Source of the DNA: a bacterium
GTDB taxonomy: Bacteria > Patescibacteriota > Minisyncoccia > Phycocordibacterales > UBA918
Length of the DNA: 14,405 nucleotides
Assembly: GCA_002710785.1 (NCBI GenBank)
Contig: PAMC01000004.1
Coordinates: 2,288-16,692 of the forward strand
Reading direction: 5' to 3'
The position numbers were made by a program, and so were the translations under genes. The notes below the pieces were generated by a model. The model saw only the letters and a list, made by a program, of their open reading frames with translations, made no database searches and was not told the DNA's origin. Shown here piece after piece: positions 5,769 to 10,796 of the stretch (within the stretch, counting starts at the first letter, position 1; the number at the start of each line of letters is the position of its first letter).

Positions 5769-5807
5769 AAAGCCAAACCCCGCGACGCTGTCGCGGGGTT
5801 TGGCTTT
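5769..5807. terminator. Strong bidirectional hairpin
   Basis: Perfect 18-bp arms (5769-5786, 5790-5807) with a 3-base loop and A/T outer ends. The T run is short in both directions (TTT then A), so it is a good hairpin but a modest intrinsic terminator. It separates the tRNA-Arg cluster from the hairpin-rich stretch to its right. Confidence 0.7.
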
Positions 5808-5910
5808 AGTATGAAATGTGGGCAAGAGAAAACGTAGGGCGCTGAGACAAAATCCATTTTATGAAAAGGTGAGATTTTTCTGCGAGAGCCCTACGTTTTT
5901 CCGACTGGTT

Positions 5911-6048
5911 TCAGATGGCCGCCCAGTCGGTAAAGCGGTAAGCGCGCGGCTCGGGGGACTGATCGCTTTCGCCAGCCTGCTGTTGGGGCGACGGGCGTGG
6001 TCTCCTGTCCGCGGGGTTTTGGGGATTGTGAGGATGGTGGGTTTCCAT
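5911..6048 (-). CDS. Possible 45-residue small protein with a good Shine-Dalgarno site
   Basis: This is a weak call. AAGGAG lies 5 bases before an ATG on the minus strand, the only canonical ribosome binding site I found in front of any candidate start in this window. The 45-residue product begins METHHPHNPQNPADRR, is rich in Pro, Gln and charged residues, has no membrane segment and matches no family I know. The TGA stop falls in the loop of the CCGACTGG/CCAGTCGG hairpin. The frame stays open for 34 more codons after the stop. It may be a small regulatory protein, a leader peptide, or simply chance in a hairpin-rich stretch. Confidence 0.22.
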   Translation of the reverse strand: METHHPHNPQNPADRRPRPSPQQQAGESDQSPEPRAYRFTDWAAI

Positions 6049-6148
6049 CTCGTCTCCTTTCTGCACCGACATACGGTGCCTACCCTCACCATACACCTGT
6101 ACATTTTGTTTGTGTGTGGTGTGGTGTGGATAACGGTGGTACGATACA

Positions 6149-6154
6149 TATATT
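6149..6154 (+). promoter_or_regulatory. Possible -10 box of the four-helix membrane protein gene
   Basis: TATATT ends 9 bases before the ATG at 6164, the same short spacing as other genes here. An alternative -10 (TACGAT, 6140-6145) would give a leader of about 12 bases. No clear -35 is seen. Confidence 0.35.
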
Positions 6155-6163
6155 ACTCAGTCT

Positions 6164-6607
6164 ATGTTCTCGTCTATGTTTTTACAACACTCCGTTACCG
6201 GCCGCCTGGCGGTTGGTAAGACCATCGGCTTTTTGGTTGGTGGCGTACTATTCTTTTTGCTTCCCGCCCTGGGCGCTAGTGTGGGCGTGCAGTATCTCCT
6301 TGGTCTCTGGCTCACCTACATCATGATGGGTGCCGTCATTGGGTTTATGGGAGTGATGACAGAGCAACCCGTGCTGCATTTTAAAATGCCATTCTGGCTA
6401 CGCGGCGGTATTATCGGCGGCAGCTTCCACCTGCTCCTGGTACTCTTAAGCTACGAGGCGGTGATGAGCTTAATGCAGCTGCCAGCGGTGGCGTGGCTTG
6501 GGTTTACCTCACCGTACTGGATTATCATCGACGGTATTGTGCTCGGTATCCTGATGGGCTGGGCCGCCACCAAAATCTCTGGCGAAGGAGAGTTGCCGTT
6601 GGCATAG
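6164..6607 (+). CDS. Four-helix membrane protein of unknown function
   Basis: A 147-residue protein with four predicted transmembrane helices (about 18-38, 43-65, 79-103, 117-136), short loops and a short acidic C-terminus. The second helix contains MMGAVIGFMGVMT and the last ends in GILMGWAATKI. I do not recognise a named family. No catalytic motif is visible. The first ATG (6164) is chosen because of its distance to a possible -10; a second ATG at 6176 is possible. It stands alone, with a strong terminator 20 bases after the stop and the hairpin-rich stretch before it. Confidence 0.75.
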   Translation: MFSSMFLQHSVTGRLAVGKTIGFLVGGVLFFLLPALGASVGVQYLLGLWLTYIMMGAVIGFMGVMTEQPVLHFKMPFWLRGGIIGGSFHLLLVLLSYEAVMSLMQLPAVAWLGFTSPYWIIIDGIVLGILMGWAATKISGEGELPLA

Positions 6608-6627
6608 GTTAGAGAGTCGCACAAAAC

Positions 6628-6649
6628 ACCGGCCGCTGGCCGGTTTTTT
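6628..6649 (+). terminator. Rho-independent terminator of the membrane protein gene
   Basis: ACCGGCC-GCT-GGCCGGT (6628-6644) followed by a run of six T residues, starting 20 bases after the stop codon. Confidence 0.9.
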
Positions 6650-6661
6650 GGTTAACGTTTT

Positions 6662-6680
6662 GTGCGCGCTGAGAGACTTG
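6662..6680 (-). repeat. Displaced copy of the tRNA-Val 3' end (19 bases)
   Basis: These 19 bases are identical to 6939-6957, the last part of tRNA-Val (T-loop end, T-stem 3' strand, acceptor 3' strand, discriminator and one more base). The copy lies 277 bases downstream of the gene in tRNA orientation, with no 5' half nearby. The enclosed 258 bases (6681-6938) code for nothing visible. The arrangement matches that at tRNA-Arg. Confidence 0.85.
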
Positions 6681-6728
6681 GCGCCAGTTCTAATTCACTC
6701 CGTTCATAAGAACTCGCTGCCCCGGCGC
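6681..6728. repeat. Inverted repeat beside the tRNA-Val 3' fragment
   Basis: GCGCC (6681-6685) pairs with GGCGC (6724-6728). Inside it AGTTCT (6686-6691) pairs with AGAACT (6709-6714), with a 9-base bulge on one side. It directly touches the tRNA-Val 3' fragment, as the nested repeat does at tRNA-Arg. Confidence 0.6.
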
Positions 6729-6890
6729 TCAAAAGCACTAGTGGTCACGAGTTACTAACCATAATAATTACTGCGCAATTATTTTGCTAAGTACTCTCGA
6801 CCCCGGCTCAGCCGTTTTTATTTCTAGGAATGGAAATAAAAACATGCTTCCGCCTCGCACCAAGGCACGAACGCAAAGCAGTTTGCGTTC
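6729..6890. other. Hairpin-rich non-coding spacer downstream of tRNA-Val
   Basis: No gene seen. Hairpins include AATAATT/AATTATT (about 6764-6784), an 11-bp A/T-rich stem (6814-6824 with 6833-6843, 8-base loop), and a 9-bp stem GAACGCAAA-gcag-TTTGCGTTC (6869-6890). A self-complementary CACTAGTG lies near 6737. A short plus-strand frame crosses this and the tRNA but is antisense to the tRNA and not credible. Confidence 0.5.
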
Positions 6891-6933
6891 TAACAGAAAA
6901 AGCTCACGACATTGTCGTGAGCTTTTTCTGTTA
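6891..6933. terminator. Perfect 21-bp palindrome, terminator of tRNA-Val
   Basis: Arms of 21 bases (6891-6911 and 6913-6933) with a single central base and internal runs of five A and five T residues. It begins 6 bases past the tRNA-Val 3' end on the minus strand. The perfect match is longer than most intrinsic terminators and would also form a cruciform in DNA. Confidence 0.7.
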
Positions 6934-6939
6934 CCTCGG

Positions 6940-7012
6940 TGCGCGCTGAGAGACTTGAACTCCCGACCTTTTCGGTGTAAACGAACTGCTCTACCAACTG
7001 AGCTAAGCGCGC
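6940..7012 (-). tRNA. tRNA-Val (anticodon UAC)
   Basis: A 73-base tRNA. The acceptor GCGCGCT pairs with AGCGCGC. The D arm contains AGTTGGTAGA. The anticodon loop TTTACAC gives anticodon TAC for GUA. The T arm is GGGAG-TTCAAGT-CTCTC with one G-T pair. The top pair of the anticodon stem (27-43) is a G-A mismatch. The discriminator is A, followed by CCG, so CCA is not encoded. It lies divergently from acyP. Confidence 0.94.
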
Positions 7013-7036
7013 GGGTCCTGTATTCAGGTAGGCAAC

Positions 7037-7064
7037 ATAGTACCGATTTTTCCAAAATGTGCAA
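7037..7064 (-). promoter_or_regulatory. Promoter of tRNA-Val
   Basis: On the minus strand TTGCAC (7064-7059), a 16-base spacer and TACTAT (7042-7037), leaving about 24 bases to the tRNA 5' end. It overlaps the upstream region of the divergent acyP promoter. Confidence 0.55.
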
Positions 7065-7071
7065 TAGCGCG

Positions 7072-7077
7072 TATACT
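7072..7077 (+). promoter_or_regulatory. -10 box of acyP
   Basis: TATACT ends 6 bases before the acyP ATG, predicting a leaderless mRNA. A partial -35 (TTTCCA, 7049-7054) lies at 17 bases spacing. Confidence 0.5.
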
Positions 7078-7083
7078 AGCGGC

Positions 7084-7356
7084 ATGCATGAAATTCAGGC
7101 AGTAGTTAGCGGGCAGGTGCAGGCCGTGGCGTACCGGGTGTACGCGCAAGATGCGGCGACCGAGCTGGGACTTACAGGTTACGTAAAGAACCTGCCCGAC
7201 GGCACAGTATTCGTCTGCGCCCAGGGTGAGCGAGACACCCTTAAAGACTTTATCGAGCACCTCCACGAGGGTTCGCTTAAGGCTAAGGTCGAGTCGGTGT
7301 CGGTGGAGTGGGGCACCCCCGAGACAGTGTTTGATGATTTTGGTATTGTGCACTGA
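7084..7356 (+). CDS. acyP: Acylphosphatase
   Basis: A 90-residue protein, the normal length for acylphosphatase, which hydrolyses carboxyl-phosphate bonds such as acetyl phosphate and 1,3-bisphosphoglycerate. The signature VSGQVQAVAYRVYAQ (8-22) contains the phosphate-cradle loop and the catalytic Arg18. LGLTGYVKNLPDGTV (28-42) supplies the catalytic Asn36. The usual GxVQGVxFR reads GQVQAVAYR, so Ala replaces the loop Gly and Tyr replaces Phe; the key Arg and Asn remain. The ATG at 7084 is chosen over upstream in-frame codons because it follows the -10 and begins the ferredoxin-like fold directly. The RluA-type gene follows 14 bases on and is probably co-transcribed. Confidence 0.92.
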   Translation: MHEIQAVVSGQVQAVAYRVYAQDAATELGLTGYVKNLPDGTVFVCAQGERDTLKDFIEHLHEGSLKAKVESVSVEWGTPETVFDDFGIVH

Positions 7357-7370
7357 CCATACATATATAT

Positions 7371-8126
7371 ATGAGTACTCTTGAACCGACCGTTCTCTTT
7401 GAAGATTCTGACGTGCTGGTCATTGATAAGCCAGTTGGTATTGCGGTGCATGGTGACGGACAGCCGAGTGCACCAACGGTGGTGGATTGGCTGCTTGGCC
7501 GCGCGCCGGAGGCGCGCGGCGTCGGCGAGCCACAAACCAACCAGGCGGGCGAAGCAATTGAGCGCAGTGGCGTGGTGCACCGGCTCGACCGCGACACCTC
7601 GGGGGTGATGGTGCTGGCTAAAACGCCGGCGGCGTACGAGCACCTCAAGCAGCAGTTTCACGACCGATTGGCTAAGAAAGAGTACCGGGCGCTGGTGTAC
7701 GGACACCTGAACGAGCGCTGGGGCACTGTCGACCGACCAATCGGCCGCAGCGCCAAAGACTGGCGTTTGCGCAGCGCGCAGCGAGGTGCCAAAGGTACGC
7801 TGCGTGACGCGGTAACCGACTGGGAGCTTATTGGCCAAGGCGAGTATGAGACTGAGCCCTTTGCCTACGTGCGGCTCAAGCCCAAGACCGGCCGCATGCA
7901 CCAGATCCGCGTGCACCTTAAGGCCATCGACCGCCCGATTGTCGGTGATGTGCTCTACGCTGGTGCTAAGCGCGAGCAATCGAACAACCTAGGCCTAACC
8001 CGCCTGGCGCTGCACGCCCACGTCTTAGAGCTTACGCTCCCCAGTGGCGAGGAACAGCGCTTTGTTGCGCCGGTACCGCCCGAACTGGAGCAAGCGGTTG
8101 ACGAACTGCACGAGCCAGCCACGTAG
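7371..8126 (+). CDS. RluA-family pseudouridine synthase
   Basis: A 251-residue enzyme that converts uridine to pseudouridine in RNA. Seen: LFEDSDVLVIDKPVGIAVH at the start of the catalytic domain, the signature VVHRLDRDTSGVMVLAKT (about 68-85) with the catalytic Asp73, KKEYRALVYG, and the C-terminal GRMHQIRVHL block that helps bind uracil. An N-terminal S4 domain is absent, as in shorter RluA members. A segment at about 43-66 (PEARGVGEPQTNQAGEAIER) is an insertion before the catalytic motif. The RNA target (23S rRNA or tRNA) cannot be assigned from sequence. It lies 14 bases after acyP and shares its promoter by inference. Confidence 0.92.
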   Translation: MSTLEPTVLFEDSDVLVIDKPVGIAVHGDGQPSAPTVVDWLLGRAPEARGVGEPQTNQAGEAIERSGVVHRLDRDTSGVMVLAKTPAAYEHLKQQFHDRLAKKEYRALVYGHLNERWGTVDRPIGRSAKDWRLRSAQRGAKGTLRDAVTDWELIGQGEYETEPFAYVRLKPKTGRMHQIRVHLKAIDRPIVGDVLYAGAKREQSNNLGLTRLALHAHVLELTLPSGEEQRFVAPVPPELEQAVDELHEPAT

Positions 8127-8138
8127 CGCCCGAAGCTG

Positions 8139-8167
8139 TTGAAAAGGCCTAAACCCTGTGGTAGATT
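8139..8167 (+). promoter_or_regulatory. Promoter of rplS
   Basis: TTGAAA (8139-8144), a 17-base spacer and TAGATT (8162-8167) preceded by TGG. It is the best two-box promoter in the window. The predicted leader is about 38 bases, unlike the leaderless genes nearby. Confidence 0.7.
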
Positions 8168-8195
8168 AGGGCACCTTTAGAGCGCAACTAAGCTT

Positions 8196-8209
8196 TAATT
8201 ACGTAATTA
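8196..8209. promoter_or_regulatory. 14-base perfect palindrome in the rplS leader
   Basis: TAATTACGTAATTA is self-complementary and ends 2 bases before the rplS ATG, where a ribosome binding site would normally lie. It may be an operator or a small RNA hairpin affecting initiation. This is inference from position. Confidence 0.35.
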
Positions 8210-8211
8210 TT

Positions 8212-8796
8212 ATGAAGACACAACTCAATGGTGTAGTCGTTTCTCCAGTTAACATGGAGGATCGTAAGGGTCTCGGCATTAAAGCCGGCGACACCGTACG
8301 CGTACACCAAAAGATTCAAGATAAAGGCAAGACCCGCATCCAGGTATTTGAGGGATTGGTACTTGCTCGCAAGCACGGCAACGAGCCCGGCGCGACGTTT
8401 ACCGTACGCAAGGTCGCGAGCGGCGTCGGGGTGGAGAAAATTTTCCCGCTGTACTCACCAAACATCGATAAGATCGAAATTGTGAAGCGTGCCAAGGTTC
8501 GCCGCAGCAAGCTCTACTACATCCGCGAGAAGGTAAATCGTGAGATCAAGCGCCAGATGCGACGCATGCGCATGGTTGCACTCGCTACTGAGTCTGAGGC
8601 AGAAGCAGCTGCTCGTGCCGAGGAGGAGGCAAAAGCGGCTGAAGAAGCCGCTGCTGCCGAAGCAGAAGCTAAGGCTGCTGAAGAAGCTGCTGCACCTGAA
8701 GCCGAAACAGCCATTGAGGCAGAGACCACAGAAGAAACTGCTGCTGAAGAGACACCAGCTGAGGAAGCAACTGAAGACGAGGAAAAGAAAGACTAA
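8212..8796 (+). CDS. rplS: Ribosomal protein bL19 with a long acidic C-terminal tail
   Basis: A 194-residue protein. Residues 1 to about 118 are a full L19: the GDTVRVHQKIQDKGKTRIQVFEG strand region, then VRKVASGVGVEKIFPLYSP, then VRRSKLYYIREK. L19 binds 23S rRNA at the interface with the 30S subunit. Usual length is about 115, so the last 75 or so residues are an addition. They are an Ala/Glu-rich, highly acidic tail, probably helical then disordered. A 13-residue unit beginning AKAAEEAAA occurs twice. The gene has its own promoter and ends in a strong terminator shared with tRNA-Leu. The leader has no Shine-Dalgarno sequence. Confidence 0.95.
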   Translation: MKTQLNGVVVSPVNMEDRKGLGIKAGDTVRVHQKIQDKGKTRIQVFEGLVLARKHGNEPGATFTVRKVASGVGVEKIFPLYSPNIDKIEIVKRAKVRRSKLYYIREKVNREIKRQMRRMRMVALATESEAEAAARAEEEAKAAEEAAAAEAEAKAAEEAAAPEAETAIEAETTEETAAEETPAEEATEDEEKKD

Positions 8797-8800
8797 CTGT

Positions 8801-8839
8801 AACCCAAAAGCCCGGCGCACAGCGCCGGGCTTTTGGGTT
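8801..8839. terminator. Bidirectional terminator between rplS and tRNA-Leu
   Basis: Perfect 18-bp arms (8801-8818, 8822-8839) with the loop ACA, a GC-rich core and A/T outer segments. It lies between the stop of rplS and the 3' end of the converging tRNA-Leu gene and can serve both. Confidence 0.9.
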
Positions 8840-8842
8840 TTG

Positions 8843-8926
8843 TGTCCAAGACTGGAGTTGAACCAGCACGCCCTAACGGGCACATCCCCCTCAAGGATGC
8901 GCGTCTACCAATTCCGCCACTTGGAC
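8843..8926 (-). tRNA. tRNA-Leu (anticodon GAG)
   Basis: An 84-base class II tRNA. The acceptor GTCCAAG pairs with CTTGGAC. The D arm holds GGAATTGGTAGAC. The anticodon stem CATCC/GGATG has the loop TTGAGGG, giving anticodon GAG for CUC/CUU. The variable arm is GCCC-gtta-GGGC and the T loop TTCAACT. The discriminator is A, followed by CAA, so CCA is not encoded. The 5' end lies one base after the stop codon of the upstream homing endonuclease. A promoter inside the end of that gene may let the tRNA be expressed independently. Confidence 0.94.
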
Positions 8927-8927
8927 A

Positions 8928-9569
8928 TCACACTTGAGGTTCGCCTATTCTAAGGATTTTTCTCATTTTTGCAAATTTTCTCTTTAATTTTGGTGCAGAA
9001 TTATTTTTATACATCACTGCGAACAACTTGTGTGCATCATGATAACCGTATCGAAGCTGTTGCACCCGACTTCCGTTAGTGATGAATCCTGTTGTATGTA
9101 ACCTTTGGTTAATTCCACTCCGTAACCAGTCGAGAAAAGCAGTGCTTCCACTAGCAAAACCGATAGTCACAGTTATGCTCCCTTTCCATCGCGGATCTTT
9201 GTAAGCATATGCCGTCCCATCTCCGTCAAATAGGCCGCGTACAAAATCAAAATAATACTCGTCTGGTATCGCGACATATTTTATAGTCGTCGACTTACGG
9301 GGCTGTAAACCTATCGACTGCAACCAGCGGTAAAAACGTACATCGCTAAATTGCACTCGGTAATACTTTCTATTCTCACTTGAACCAGATCGTTTGACAC
9401 CAATTTTACAATGTTGCAACCCAAGACAATTTTGGAATATTTTTATTAAATCGATGTCTTTACTAGTGAAATCTATATGCCGTTGATCACTTGAAAGTGA
9501 ACCGTCTGCGGTAAGCAAGCCTACTGCGTAGGCAACATTTGTGCACCAGCGAGTGCGTTCCTCACCCAT
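8928..9569 (-). CDS. LAGLIDADG homing endonuclease abutting tRNA-Leu
   Basis: A 213-residue protein with two LAGLIDADG motifs, AYAVGLLTADG (13-23) and FVRGLFDGDGT (109-119), each with the expected acidic residue, spaced as in a single-chain pseudo-dimer. It predicts a site-specific DNA endonuclease that spreads its own gene. Unlike the 345-residue relative at the left end, it has no N-terminal DNA-binding extension. Both share a C-terminal basic KF-x2-x-KIL-like segment. The TGA stop ends one base before the 5' end of tRNA-Leu. The gene is AT-richer than its neighbours. The ATG lies in an inverted repeat (9565-9579), 14 bases after a TATACT box. Both motifs look intact, so activity is plausible. 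Confidence 0.87.
   Translation of the reverse strand: MGEERTRWCTNVAYAVGLLTADGSLSSDQRHIDFTSKDIDLIKIFQNCLGLQHCKIGVKRSGSSENRKYYRVQFSDVRFYRWLQSIGLQPRKSTTIKYVAIPDEYYFDFVRGLFDGDGTAYAYKDPRWKGSITVTIGFASGSTAFLDWLRSGINQRLHTTGFITNGSRVQQLRYGYHDAHKLFAVMYKNNSAPKLKRKFAKMRKILRIGEPQV
8947..8974 (-). promoter_or_regulatory. Possible tRNA-Leu promoter inside the endonuclease gene
   Basis: On the minus strand TTGCAA (8974-8969), a 16-base spacer and TAGAAT (8952-8947), 20 bases before the tRNA 5' end. The boxes coincide with codons for the basic C-terminus of the endonuclease, so the tRNA may keep its own promoter despite the insertion. Confidence 0.45.
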
Positions 9570-9579
9570 AATATATGGG
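9565..9579. promoter_or_regulatory. Inverted repeat over the endonuclease start codon
   Basis: CCCATA-ATA-TATGGG spans the ATG of the tRNA-Leu-linked endonuclease. It could be an operator or a start-masking RNA hairpin. Evidence is symmetry and position only. Confidence 0.35.
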
Positions 9580-9583
9580 CTCT

Positions 9584-9592
9584 AGTATATCA
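9584..9592 (-). promoter_or_regulatory. Extended -10 of the tRNA-Leu-linked endonuclease
   Basis: TGA followed by TATACT on the minus strand, ending 14 bases before the ATG. The predicted leader is about 7 bases. A divergent TATAAT (9612-9617, plus strand) may serve the next plus-strand gene. Confidence 0.4.
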
Positions 9593-9661
9593 TGTCTACC
9601 ATTTTGTATTGTATAATAAAATCAGAGTAGAGCGATTTATTCATTTAATAAATTGCCAACT

Positions 9662-10084
9662 ATGATTGAAGTTAACTATCTCCTCGTACTCGGCCTGGCT
9701 GTCTTTGCTATGGCGCTCGGCGTGCTATGGTACGGACCACTCTTTGGCCGCGCCTGGTGCAAGCTCAATGGCGTAAACCCGGACAACCCGGTTGAGGTCA
9801 AGCGCATGCAAGCAGGGATGGGTCTGGTGTACGTGATCCAGTTTGTGCTCACCCTCCTTATGGTGTTTGTGCTCTACGTGTACACCAAACCAGCTGTCGA
9901 CGTCGTGAACGAAGTTGAGGGTGCGCTCTGGCTCTGGGCCGGCCTTACGGTACCGGCGCTTGCCTCAGCGGTTATGTGGACGACTGAGTCTGCACGCCAG
10001 CAGCGCAAACGATTCCTTATTCAAGCGGGCTACTTCCTGGTGTTGTTTGTGGTGGTCGGCGTGAGCGTCATGCTCTGGGGTTAA
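9662..10084 (+). CDS. DUF1761-like four-helix membrane protein
   Basis: A 140-residue membrane protein with helices near 6-25, 50-72, 84-104 and 116-138. The N-terminal pattern VNYLLVLGLAVFAMALGVLWYGPLFGRAW followed by CKLNG closely resembles the DUF1761 family, whose function is unknown; the segment spans residues 4-37. The ATG at 9662 is preferred to an in-frame TTG 9 bases upstream because DUF1761 proteins begin just before the N-Y motif. A TATAAT box at 9612-9617 could give a leader of about 38 bases. The next gene follows after 12 bases, so they are probably co-transcribed. Confidence 0.8.
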   Translation: MIEVNYLLVLGLAVFAMALGVLWYGPLFGRAWCKLNGVNPDNPVEVKRMQAGMGLVYVIQFVLTLLMVFVLYVYTKPAVDVVNEVEGALWLWAGLTVPALASAVMWTTESARQQRKRFLIQAGYFLVLFVVVGVSVMLWG

Positions 10085-10096
10085 GCAAAATATTGT

Positions 10097-10732
10097 ATGA
10101 ACGGTATGAAAAACATAGTACTCATTATTGGCGCCTTGGTGGCCGTCGCTATCATTGTCTATCTTATGTTCGCTAAACCAGCCGCCGCCCCAAGCGACGT
10201 ATCGGGAACACCCGACCCAGCTGCAACCACTGAGCAGTCTGCTAGCGACGAACGTGATTCGCTCTCGGGCCTCGGCACCTTTGCCGACTTCTTTGGCGGT
10301 GGTCGGAGTGTGTTCTGTACCTTTGAGGCCGCCTACGAAGGAGGGAGCAGCGAAGGGTCGTTCTGGTACAGCGATGAGCGCATGCGCGTCGAAGCTACCA
10401 CCCGGGCGGATGGCGAAGTCTACACCTCAAACATGATCAACGATGGCGAGCGTACCTATGTCTGGGGCGGCACCGCAGCGGGCACGCAAGCCATGGTCTT
10501 TGACAACGAGACGACAGAAACCAGCGCCGAAGATTTTGCGCCGTACGATATTGGCCAAGCCGATGCGCGCGTCAGTATGGATCAGCAGATGAGTTACGAT
10601 TGCGATCCGTGGATTGCTCGCGACACCCAGTTTATTCCGCCGAGCGACATTGAGTTTGTCGACATGGAAGCCATGATGCAAGGCCTCTTTGAGGGTGAGC
10701 TTCGTGGCCTGCCTGAGGGCATGGATTTCTAA
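10097..10732 (+). CDS. Membrane-anchored extracytoplasmic protein of unknown function
   Basis: A 211-residue protein with an N-terminal signal-anchor helix (about 5-26) lacking a lipobox cysteine. A low-complexity Ala/Pro/Ser/Thr linker follows to about residue 60, then an acidic soluble domain. The domain contains FCTFEAAYEGGSSEGSFWYSD and RMRVEATTRADGEVYTSNMI. This reads as a run of beta strands reminiscent of LolA-like or outer-layer carrier folds, but I cannot place it in a family. Two cysteines (about 74 and 173) could form a disulfide outside the membrane. It follows the DUF1761-like gene by 12 bases and ends in its own terminator. Confidence 0.75.
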   Translation: MNGMKNIVLIIGALVAVAIIVYLMFAKPAAAPSDVSGTPDPAATTEQSASDERDSLSGLGTFADFFGGGRSVFCTFEAAYEGGSSEGSFWYSDERMRVEATTRADGEVYTSNMINDGERTYVWGGTAAGTQAMVFDNETTETSAEDFAPYDIGQADARVSMDQQMSYDCDPWIARDTQFIPPSDIEFVDMEAMMQGLFEGELRGLPEGMDF

Positions 10733-10744
10733 TCAAGCTTGCGG

Positions 10745-10773
10745 ACACACCCGACTTTCGCCGGGTGTGTTTT
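10745..10773 (+). terminator. Rho-independent terminator
   Basis: ACACACCCG (10745-10753), an 8-base loop, CGGGTGTGT (10762-10770) and a short T run, placed 12 bases after the stop of the anchored protein gene. Confidence 0.8.
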
Positions 10774-10779
10774 GGTGCG

Positions 10780-10788
10780 TGCTACAAT
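10780..10788 (+). promoter_or_regulatory. Extended -10 of gpmA
   Basis: TGC followed by TACAAT, ending 8 bases before the first ATG of gpmA. The spacing predicts a leaderless mRNA and supports this ATG over the one 12 bases later. Confidence 0.5.
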
Positions 10789-10796
10789 TTTGAGGT

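Larger units (their letters stand above)
5808..6163. other. Non-coding, hairpin-rich stretch; identity unknown
   Basis: About 350 bases without a recognisable protein. Stems seen: AAAACGTAGGGC (5829-5840) with its perfect 12-bp complement at 5888-5899, itself enclosing AAAATC/GATTTT; CCGACTGG (5901-5908) with CCAGTCGG (5923-5930); and GCACCG-acata-CGGTGC near 6063-6079. The first stem is followed by T runs on both strands and could terminate transcription. The long plus-strand frame through here is arginine-rich, then hydrophobic, and has no family features, so I treat it as chance. On the minus strand a very small frame (5911-6048) is listed separately. Either a structured RNA or a short-transcript region is possible. 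Confidence 0.5.

Noticed and set aside
5808..6048. UGA read-through or selenocysteine in the 45-residue frame, which stays open 34 codons past its TGA
   Set aside because: The TGA sits in the apical loop of a hairpin, not before one as in bacterial SECIS elements. The extension also runs through stems and has no family similarity.
5248..6120. RNase P RNA, tmRNA, SRP RNA or 6S RNA
   Set aside because: The GAGGAAAGTC/ACAGAA blocks, a T arm with tag frame, and the GGAAGGAAGCAGCC loop are all absent. The minus-strand CAGTCCCCCGAGCCG near 5955 resembles a piece of E. coli 6S RNA, but the long 5'-3' pairing and central bubble do not form. A covariance search is needed before final exclusion.
5818..6219. 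Plus-strand frame of 133 codons
   Set aside because: It is Arg-rich then hydrophobic without family features, lies over strong hairpins and overlaps the more credible 6164 gene in another frame.
73..9569. Group I introns inside tRNA-Ser or tRNA-Leu hosting the endonucleases
   Set aside because: Both tRNAs are contiguous and complete, and the frames lie upstream of the tRNA, not in the anticodon loop. No group I core was recognised.
9592..9605. Possible copy of the tRNA-Leu D loop (TGGTAGAC) upstream of the second endonuclease
   Set aside because: Only 8 contiguous bases match, no matching tRNA flank continues on either side, and such a match is expected fairly often by chance.
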